A stretch of 40,358 nucleotides of DNA, taken from a virus. This document shows, one piece after another, positions 34,597-40,358 of this stretch. The translations under genes were made by a program, and so were the position numbers. Position 1 is the stretch's first letter, and each line of letters opens with the position of its first letter. The notes under the pieces are model-generated. The model saw only the letters and a program-made list of their open reading frames with translations. It did no database searches and was not told where the DNA came from. The stretch lies in IMG/VR virus record IMGVR_UViG_3300031758_000178, positions 1 through 40,358 of that record; one strand, written 5' to 3'.

Positions 34597-35723
34597 TAAA
34601 AGAACTTTTTAAAAAAGCTCATGCAACAACAGGTTATAATCTTCAGTTGACGCTTAGCAAAGAAAAAACAAAATATATAGTTCCAGCTAAAACATTTAAT
34701 GATGATTGCTTTAGAGATTTATTTGCAACTAAATCAATAACAACATTAAAAGGTGGAGAGAAAATATATTTTATTCCTAATTGTATCTTACCAAGATTTA
34801 AATTAAATAAAATAAAAGAAGCTGATTTTATAAGTATAGTAAAGAATATAAAATCAGCTGATGTAATAGTGTATAATGAAAATGCTATAGATAAACTTAT
34901 AAGCAAAAAATATTCTTACTATATACAGTGTGAAGATTATACACCAATTATAAAAGAAAAAATAATTGAAGCAAAAGAAGATAATCCAAATATTTCAACA
35001 GATAAAATTAAAGATGTTCTTAATTTAACAATAGAACATCCTAATGATTTTATTGATCTTGATTGGTGGATGTTATCTTCTGAAGATAGAAGTAGATATA
35101 ATGGTAAACATTATTGGACAGTTAAAGAAACTCATCTAGAGTTATTAGATTTTTTAGTAAATACTGATAAACCTTTTATACAAGATAAAGAATTACAAAA
35201 GTATATTTCAAACGCTGTTACTATAGATGAAAAAGGCTATGAAGAAATAAGTGAGATGCTAGAATCTTCAGATGATAACAATAATGTGTTAGCAATTGAG
35301 CTTATGGCAAATTGTGATTATGAAACTTCTTTAGTATATTTGCTCTTCCTACTCAAGAACCACGGAAATACACTTAAATACAAAAAAGAGTGTAGTCACG
35401 TAAACTTCAAATCACTCCTAGAATTTTTAAATATAAAACGTAATTGGTATTATTTAAATATTGATCATGTAATTCAAATATTATCAGACCATAAACAAAT
35501 CACTAAAGAAAATATGGATATTGTTTTAGCACTTGGTAAAAAAGATGATTCAATTAGAGTAAATACTAATAGTGATTATTTTGTAGCTGATGTAATTACT
35601 CCTACTGAAGAATTACAAAAAGCTATGGAAAAAGGATGTTTTGTAAATGATGAAGAAAAAAAAGAAGAAGATATTGAAGATAATGATGATGATGAAAATG
35701 AAACAGAAGATTATCTATTTTAA
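34593..35723 (+). CDS. Hypothetical protein with shared repeat and acidic tail (376 aa)
   Basis: 376 residues. The central SSDDNNNVLAIELMANCDYE and ETSLVYLLFLLKNHG form the repeat shared with 31005-31409. The last about 20 residues are almost all Asp/Glu (EEKKEEDIEDNDDDENETED region). N-terminal half is mixed alpha/beta (KYIVPAKTFNDDCFRDLF). Acidic tail may dock on a basic partner. Family not recognised. Confidence 0.62.
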   Translation: MIKELFKKAHATTGYNLQLTLSKEKTKYIVPAKTFNDDCFRDLFATKSITTLKGGEKIYFIPNCILPRFKLNKIKEADFISIVKNIKSADVIVYNENAIDKLISKKYSYYIQCEDYTPIIKEKIIEAKEDNPNISTDKIKDVLNLTIEHPNDFIDLDWWMLSSEDRSRYNGKHYWTVKETHLELLDFLVNTDKPFIQDKELQKYISNAVTIDEKGYEEISEMLESSDDNNNVLAIELMANCDYETSLVYLLFLLKNHGNTLKYKKECSHVNFKSLLEFLNIKRNWYYLNIDHVIQILSDHKQITKENMDIVLALGKKDDSIRVNTNSDYFVADVITPTEELQKAMEKGCFVNDEEKKEEDIEDNDDDENETEDYLF

Positions 35724-35731
35724 ATTAAATT

Positions 35732-36769
35732 ATGAATAAAACAATAGAACAAAAAACAGCAGAAGAAAACTTTTATCTAAAAGATTTTTATTTTAGTTAT
35801 TCAAGTTTAAATAAACTTTTATACTCACCTAATCTATTTTATAACCATTATATATTAGGACAAAAGGAAGATGTAGAAACTTCAGCAACGCTAATGGGTA
35901 AACTTATCCATTGCTTGTTGTTGGATCCTGATAATTTTAAAAATCAGTTTATACTTCTACCGGGAAATCAACCAAGCGAAAATCCAAAAAAAGTTATCGA
36001 ACAAGTATTCCAACTTCAACTTAATCTTACTACTGTAGGTGGATTCGAAGAGCCCGCAAAGAATCAATTATCAGATCACAAAGATGCTATTATTGATATC
36101 CTCAAAGAAGTAAACCTTTATCAATCACTCAAAACAGATGAGCAAAGAATAGAAAAAATTATAACAGACTCTCATCAAGAATACTTCGAATTTTTATTTA
36201 ATCGGCAAGATAAAAGTATCGTAGATCTTCCAACTCATAGTGCATGTGTAGATATTGTAGAGCAACTCAAAGAAAATGAAGAAATAATGACCCTCTTAGG
36301 AAAATTAAATCTTGGAGAAAATAGCCAAGTATTCAATGAGTTTGGTATCCAAATAGAAAAGGAAGAGTCTCGCAATACCGGATTAAAAGGAATTCTAGAT
36401 AATCTAGTTATAGATAGCACAAATAAAAGCATTAAGATTAATGACTTAAAAACCACATCTAAAACATTATCCGAGTTTCCTGAAACCGTAGAGTTTTACA
36501 AACTATGGATACAAGCAGCATTGTATAAAAAACTAGTCACGGAAACATTTCTATTAGCAAATGGTCTTGATCCTAATGAGTGGGATATAAAGTTTACTTT
36601 TATTGTTATTGATAAATACAAACAAAGTTATTGCTTTGGTGTATCAGAGAATACAATGAAAGCTTGGGAGGAGAACCTAGAGAAAGAACTTAAGAAAGCA
36701 GATTGGCACTATTCAAATAATAGATATGATCTTCCATACGAGCTAGCAACAACCAATGTCTTACTTTAA
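35732..36769 (+). CDS. PD-(D/E)XK exonuclease (RecE/RecB-nuclease type)
   Basis: 345 residues. FYFSYSSLNKLLYSPNLFY opens, GKLIHCLLLDPDNF has the GxxxH motif, LKGILDNLV the Gly-Asp strand, INDLKTT the D-x-K of the active site, and WIQAALYKKL the Q-x3-Y helix. This is the exonuclease VIII-type fold that resects double-strand ends to give single strands for annealing by a Sak4-like protein. Known in phages together with Sak4 and SSB. Confidence 0.88.
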   Translation: MNKTIEQKTAEENFYLKDFYFSYSSLNKLLYSPNLFYNHYILGQKEDVETSATLMGKLIHCLLLDPDNFKNQFILLPGNQPSENPKKVIEQVFQLQLNLTTVGGFEEPAKNQLSDHKDAIIDILKEVNLYQSLKTDEQRIEKIITDSHQEYFEFLFNRQDKSIVDLPTHSACVDIVEQLKENEEIMTLLGKLNLGENSQVFNEFGIQIEKEESRNTGLKGILDNLVIDSTNKSIKINDLKTTSKTLSEFPETVEFYKLWIQAALYKKLVTETFLLANGLDPNEWDIKFTFIVIDKYKQSYCFGVSENTMKAWEENLEKELKKADWHYSNNRYDLPYELATTNVLL

Positions 36770-36784
36770 AATATTTTAAAAACC

Positions 36785-37366
36785 ATGGGAGGTTTATCCG
36801 TATACAAAGATTATATTCAAAAGAGCAGGTTATTTCTATATCCTGCTCTAGAATTGAAAAGAGGTAGTAGTGTTACACCAATCCAAACTTATACAAGTTG
36901 GAACGATAGATACAAATTGGAGGATAGAAAACTATCGTGTGTGTATCATTTACGAGATGATGAAGAATTTAAAAGATTCGAAAAGGATAAGCTGATGGGA
37001 CATAAAATGTTTCACGATTTCAAAATTACAAAAGATGGTATGGGGATTTATACATTTGATTTTAGTCATATGCAAAATGATTGGGATAATTTTATAAATG
37101 GTAAATACTCAAAATTAAGTAATGATCTTAAACAAAAGATTAGAAACTTTTTTGGAGTAAATAATAGAGGAATAATAGATAGCTATTTATACCCTGAAAG
37201 ATTTCATACTCTATATGTTGAGCTATTGATTGTTGATCAAAAAGATTATAAAGAGATGTACAACATATTGAAAAATGTAAAAGAATTATGTTCCAAACCA
37301 GATTTAGAAAAAGAAAATCTATTTGCAGAAATAAAAGATTTGCATATGATAAAGGGATTATCTTAA
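36785..37366 (+). CDS. Conserved hypothetical phage protein (193 aa)
   Basis: 193 residues. GGLSVYKDYIQKSRLFLYPA, LKRGSSVTPIQTY and KLSCVYHLRDDEEFKRFEKD are phrases I associate with an uncharacterised protein conserved in Bacteroidota phages, often near PolB. Soluble, aromatic, no catalytic motif. The pairing with the next gene is typical. Confidence 0.65.
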   Translation: MGGLSVYKDYIQKSRLFLYPALELKRGSSVTPIQTYTSWNDRYKLEDRKLSCVYHLRDDEEFKRFEKDKLMGHKMFHDFKITKDGMGIYTFDFSHMQNDWDNFINGKYSKLSNDLKQKIRNFFGVNNRGIIDSYLYPERFHTLYVELLIVDQKDYKEMYNILKNVKELCSKPDLEKENLFAEIKDLHMIKGLS

Positions 37367-37393
37367 TTTGTAAAAACCAATAAAAAAAAGTAT

Positions 37394-37774
37394 ATGTCAG
37401 CTAAATCAATGTTACTCTATTCATCAGATTGGGAAGGTATCCCAACTTTTAGACTAATGCCGATAACCTCGGATTGTCCTTACCTAGAAATGATTTTCAT
37501 GCCGCGTCATCAAGGACTTGGTATCATGAATAAACAAGCTAAACAAATGTTTAAGTTTATCGATAAGGTGGATGATAAAGGTAATATCGTCATGGTTAAG
37601 GGAACCAACCAACCAGCACAAGAAAGAAAACTTGTCAATGTAGAATATGAATACTTTATGATTAATAAAGAAGAGATTAGTAATATAATCGAACTCTTTG
37701 CTATTAATTTAGATTCATTTGATTATAAAAAATACTTCATTGATATGAAAGTAAAAGAAGAAGTAGAACAATAA
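37394..37774 (+). CDS. Conserved hypothetical phage protein (126 aa)
   Basis: 126 residues. MLLYSSDWEGIPTFRLMPIT and CPYLEMIFMPRHQGLGIMNK at the N-terminus, and NVEYEYFMINKEEISNII later, mark a conserved soluble protein next to 36785-37366. A strong terminator follows (37795-37824), so it ends the recombination sub-operon. Function unknown. Confidence 0.65.
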   Translation: MSAKSMLLYSSDWEGIPTFRLMPITSDCPYLEMIFMPRHQGLGIMNKQAKQMFKFIDKVDDKGNIVMVKGTNQPAQERKLVNVEYEYFMINKEEISNIIELFAINLDSFDYKKYFIDMKVKEEVEQ

Positions 37775-37794
37775 TCAAAAATAACTCAGAAGAT

Positions 37795-37824
37795 AAAGCG
37801 AGATATAATGTCTCGCTTTTTCTA
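37795..37824 (+). terminator. Intrinsic terminator before polymerase gene
   Basis: AAAGCGAGA (37795-37803) pairs with TCTCGCTTT (37811-37819), T-run after it. The polymerase gene begins at 37863. Confidence 0.75.
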
Positions 37825-37862
37825 TCTATAATCGGGGGAACAGCTTAACTGAACAATCCATT

Positions 37863-39782
37863 ATGGAAAAAACACATTGGGTAATGGACTACGAAACACT
37901 TAGTAATTGTTTTGTAGCAGTGTTTGAAGAAGTATCAAGCACAAATAGGATGATATTTATTGTCCATAAAAAAGCTAATCATATAGCTGAATTAATAAAA
38001 TTTTTAGAAAAAAATATTAGTGAGCAAGAGTGGCATGTATCCTTTAATGGATTATCCTTTGACTCGCAAATCACGGAATATATATTAAAAAATAAAACTA
38101 TCTTACTAGAGTCTCACGCAGAAGACATAGCAAAAGATATTTATAAACAAGCTCAGAAAACAATTGAAAGATCTAATACAGGAGAGTTTCCTGAGTATAG
38201 TGAAAAAAATCTATCAATAAAACAAGTAGATGTTTTTAAACTAAATCACTGGGACAATGCTGCTAAAAGATCGGGACTAAAGTGGATACAGTATTCTATG
38301 GATTGGATGAATATTCAAGAGATGCCTATACATCACACAACTGAGATAACAACAATGAAAGAGATTAATCTAATAATAGATTATTGTTGTAATGATGTAA
38401 AATCAACTAAAGAAATACTTCACAGATCTTCTTCACAAGTAAACCTTAGAGCTACTCTTACTGATGAATACAAGATCAACTTATACAGCGCCTCTGAACC
38501 AAAAATATCCAAAGAACTATTTTTACATTTTCTAAGTAAAAAACTAGGAGAGTCAAAGTATGATCTCAAACAACTCAAAACAAATAGAAAAGAAATTAAG
38601 GTAAAAGATATACTATTACCATATGTCAAATTTAATCAACCAGAATTCAAACCACTTCTTAGAGCTTATGAGAATCTTATAATAGATCCTAGAAATATAA
38701 AAGGAGCATTTAAGTTTAAGCTTAAGCATAAGAATATGCTAACAGAATATGGTCTTGGCGGACTACACGGTGCCAATAAAAATGGAATCTATGAAGCAAC
38801 AGAGGATATGATTATCATGAGCTCTGATGTAACAAGCTTCTATCCTAATTTAGCCATCCGCAATGGTTGGGCTCCGGCTCATTTACCAAAGGATCACTTT
38901 TGTAGTTTATATGAATGGTTTTTCGAAGAGAGGAAAAAAATCCCCAAGAAAGATCCAAAGAACTATGTCTACAAAATCATCCTGAATAGTACATATGGAT
39001 TAAGTATCGATCCTACATCTTTTCTATATGATGCGCAATTTGGTATGCAGATCACAATTAATGGTCAGCTATTATTAACTATGCTATATGAGATGTTATC
39101 AGAAGGTATCCCTGGAAGTATACCAGTAATGCAAAATACAGATGGTCTAGAGATGATGATACCTAAAGATAAAAAGGAAAAGTATCTAGAGATATGTAAG
39201 CAATGGGAGAATATGACTAGTTTAGAACTAGAACATGAACAATATAAAAAGATATTTCTAGCTGATGTAAATAATTATATCGCAGTATTTGAGGATCCAA
39301 ATAAGAAACCAAAATGTAAAGGTAGATTTGAATTTGAAGATATCGCTTTACATAAAAATAAAAGTTTTCTAGTAGTAAGAAAAGCTGTATATAATTATCT
39401 AGTCTATGATATCCCACCTGAGAAAACACTAACAGAAAACAAAAATATTTTTGACTACTGTGCTGGTGTAAAAATAAAAGGAGATTGGGGCTTCAAACAA
39501 ACTTGTGTAGTTAATCAAGAAATTGTTTACGGAGATTTACAAAATACTTTAAGATATTATATAACATCTAAAGGTTGTAAGATAATTAAAGTAAATAAAA
39601 CCGATAAGCGAGAGATCCAATTAGAAGCTGGTCAGTGGATGCAAGAAGTATTTAATAAAGTAGAAAATAAAAATTGGGAAGAGTATTCTATAGATGAAAG
39701 CTACTATCTAAAAAGTATCTATAAAGAGATAGCTAGTGTCATCCCCAAGAAAAATAATCAAATAGAAATAATCTATAATTAA
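37863..39782 (+). CDS. Family B DNA polymerase
   Basis: 639 residues, short for the family. Exonuclease motifs: ExoI MDYETL (Asp9, Glu11), ExoII FNGLSFD (61-67), ExoIII DYCCND (Tyr174, Asp178). Polymerase motifs: A SDVTSFYPN (Asp322), B KIILNSTYG (371-379), C QNTDG (Asp427). Motif C reads NTD instead of DTD, losing the first acidic residue but keeping the second, which is the conserved metal ligand. Only about 44 residues separate motifs A and B, so the fingers/insert region is reduced. It should be the replicative polymerase with proofreading. Confidence 0.9.
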   Translation: MEKTHWVMDYETLSNCFVAVFEEVSSTNRMIFIVHKKANHIAELIKFLEKNISEQEWHVSFNGLSFDSQITEYILKNKTILLESHAEDIAKDIYKQAQKTIERSNTGEFPEYSEKNLSIKQVDVFKLNHWDNAAKRSGLKWIQYSMDWMNIQEMPIHHTTEITTMKEINLIIDYCCNDVKSTKEILHRSSSQVNLRATLTDEYKINLYSASEPKISKELFLHFLSKKLGESKYDLKQLKTNRKEIKVKDILLPYVKFNQPEFKPLLRAYENLIIDPRNIKGAFKFKLKHKNMLTEYGLGGLHGANKNGIYEATEDMIIMSSDVTSFYPNLAIRNGWAPAHLPKDHFCSLYEWFFEERKKIPKKDPKNYVYKIILNSTYGLSIDPTSFLYDAQFGMQITINGQLLLTMLYEMLSEGIPGSIPVMQNTDGLEMMIPKDKKEKYLEICKQWENMTSLELEHEQYKKIFLADVNNYIAVFEDPNKKPKCKGRFEFEDIALHKNKSFLVVRKAVYNYLVYDIPPEKTLTENKNIFDYCAGVKIKGDWGFKQTCVVNQEIVYGDLQNTLRYYITSKGCKIIKVNKTDKREIQLEAGQWMQEVFNKVENKNWEEYSIDESYYLKSIYKEIASVIPKKNNQIEIIYN

Positions 39783-39786
39783 TCTT

Positions 39787-40358
39787 ATGTCAAGAAGAAT
39801 AAACATTGTACCTAAGAGCACACTAATAAATGCTGCTCTACCAAATCATGCTAGTACCTACACAGTAATACCACATCAGTTTGTTATTGATGAAGTAAAT
39901 AAAGCGTTAACAGACGCGGGATTTTCAATAGAAAGTGAGGAGTATAAAGCTTCTCACGAATGCCAAGTAGCCTCGGGTCGTATACACCTAAAAGGAGGAG
40001 AAGATCAAGAAATGAAGATGATGTTTGCTTGGGCAAATTCATATGATAAATCGATGAGATTCAAATGTGCAACAGGTGGATATTTGCCAACATCGGGGAG
40101 TATTGTTTTATCTGGAAACCTAGGAACATGGGGAAGAAAACACACAGGGGATGCCGATACAGAAACAATAACAACAATCAAAAACCAAATACAATCAGCC
40201 CAAAAATATTATGATATACTAGTGCAAGACAAGGAGGCTATGAAGAATATAATCCTAACAACTCGAACTAGAGCCGAGATTATGGGAGTGCTTTATGTTG
40301 AGCACAATTTACTATCATCAGAACAGCTTAACATTGTTTGTAGTGAGATCAAAAAACC
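39787..40358 (+). CDS. Partial DUF932-like phage protein (cut by window edge)
   Basis: 190 codons to the window edge, no stop. NIVPKSTLINAALPN, VIPHQFVIDEVNKALTDAGF and, in the middle, MMFAWANSYDKSMRFKCATG and WGRKHTGDADTET are phrases I associate with a widespread phage/plasmid protein related to DUF932, of unknown function. It follows PolB by 4 bases. TTTACTATCATC lies near its visible end (40308-40319). Confidence 0.65.
   Translation, partial: MSRRINIVPKSTLINAALPNHASTYTVIPHQFVIDEVNKALTDAGFSIESEEYKASHECQVASGRIHLKGGEDQEMKMMFAWANSYDKSMRFKCATGGYLPTSGSIVLSGNLGTWGRKHTGDADTETITTIKNQIQSAQKYYDILVQDKEAMKNIILTTRTRAEIMGVLYVEHNLLSSEQLNIVCSEIKK

Noticed and set aside
1-40358. CRISPR array
   Set aside because: No series of identical repeats with unique spacers was seen; the repeated modules are of variable spacing and act as terminators/promoters.

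Overview
The window looks like about 40 kb of a low-GC tailed-phage genome (Caudoviricetes) infecting a Bacteroidota host, probably a flavobacterium. The evidence is a full phage replication and recombination set on the plus strand, a virion-type structural protein on the minus strand, host-style Bacteroidota promoter elements (TTTTG, 19 nt, TATTTTTG) before a minus-strand gene, and a lipoprotein whose residues after the lipobox Cys fit the Bacteroidota surface-export signal. The gene set (family B DNA polymerase, DnaB-like helicase, primase, Sak4-like ATPase, SF2 helicase, UDG, PD-(D/E)XK nuclease) recalls crAss-like and related phages. That placement is an inference; no terminase, portal or capsid gene is in view.

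Layout. (1) 28-2463, minus strand: structural protein, a membrane/coiled-coil protein and a candidate cell-wall enzyme, followed by a divergent intergenic region with palindromes. (2) 2817-13300, plus strand: an unusual accessory zone of very small ORFs and non-coding structured RNAs. Most units are separated by a compact module: a GC-rich hairpin whose CCC arm runs into T6-9 and then (C/A)TnTAAA(A/T)A, with the next ATG or RNA start about 5-30 nt later. The motif also occurs without a hairpin, so it is probably a phage promoter fused to a terminator. The zone includes a cloverleaf-like RNA (5037-5131), a multi-hairpin RNA beside it, several other RNA candidates, and a very large ornate RNA candidate of about 0.9 kb (9370-10266) packed with GNRA-capped helices. 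(3) 13384-19391: small DNA-associated or zinc-binding proteins, an HNH nuclease, an SF2 helicase, and a small lysis-like cluster (mini membrane peptide, lipoprotein, glucosaminidase). (4) 19385-19800: a foreign-looking gene cassette bounded by inverted repeats. (5) 19808-25497: spore-photoproduct-lyase-like radical SAM protein, GroES-like co-chaperonin, atypical UDG and helper genes. Two islands here are read from the minus strand; one is a spanin-like overlapping pair. (6) 25686-40358: replication and recombination operon: DnaB-like helicase, Sak4-like ATPase, SSB candidate, primase, RuvC-like resolvase, HExxH/VWA protein plus MoxR ATPase flanked by proteins sharing a repeat, RecE-type nuclease, family B DNA polymerase, and a gene cut by the right edge.

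Working together: helicase, primase, polymerase, SSB candidate and probable loader would form the replisome. Sak4-like ATPase, PD-(D/E)XK nuclease and RuvC-like resolvase would run recombination. SPL and the UDG homologue would act on damaged or modified bases. The modular zone looks like early-expressed host-takeover genes and RNAs. The strongest candidate for something undescribed is the large ornate RNA and its neighbouring RNA/ORF array. All function calls rest on motif recognition by eye; no database or folding program was run.
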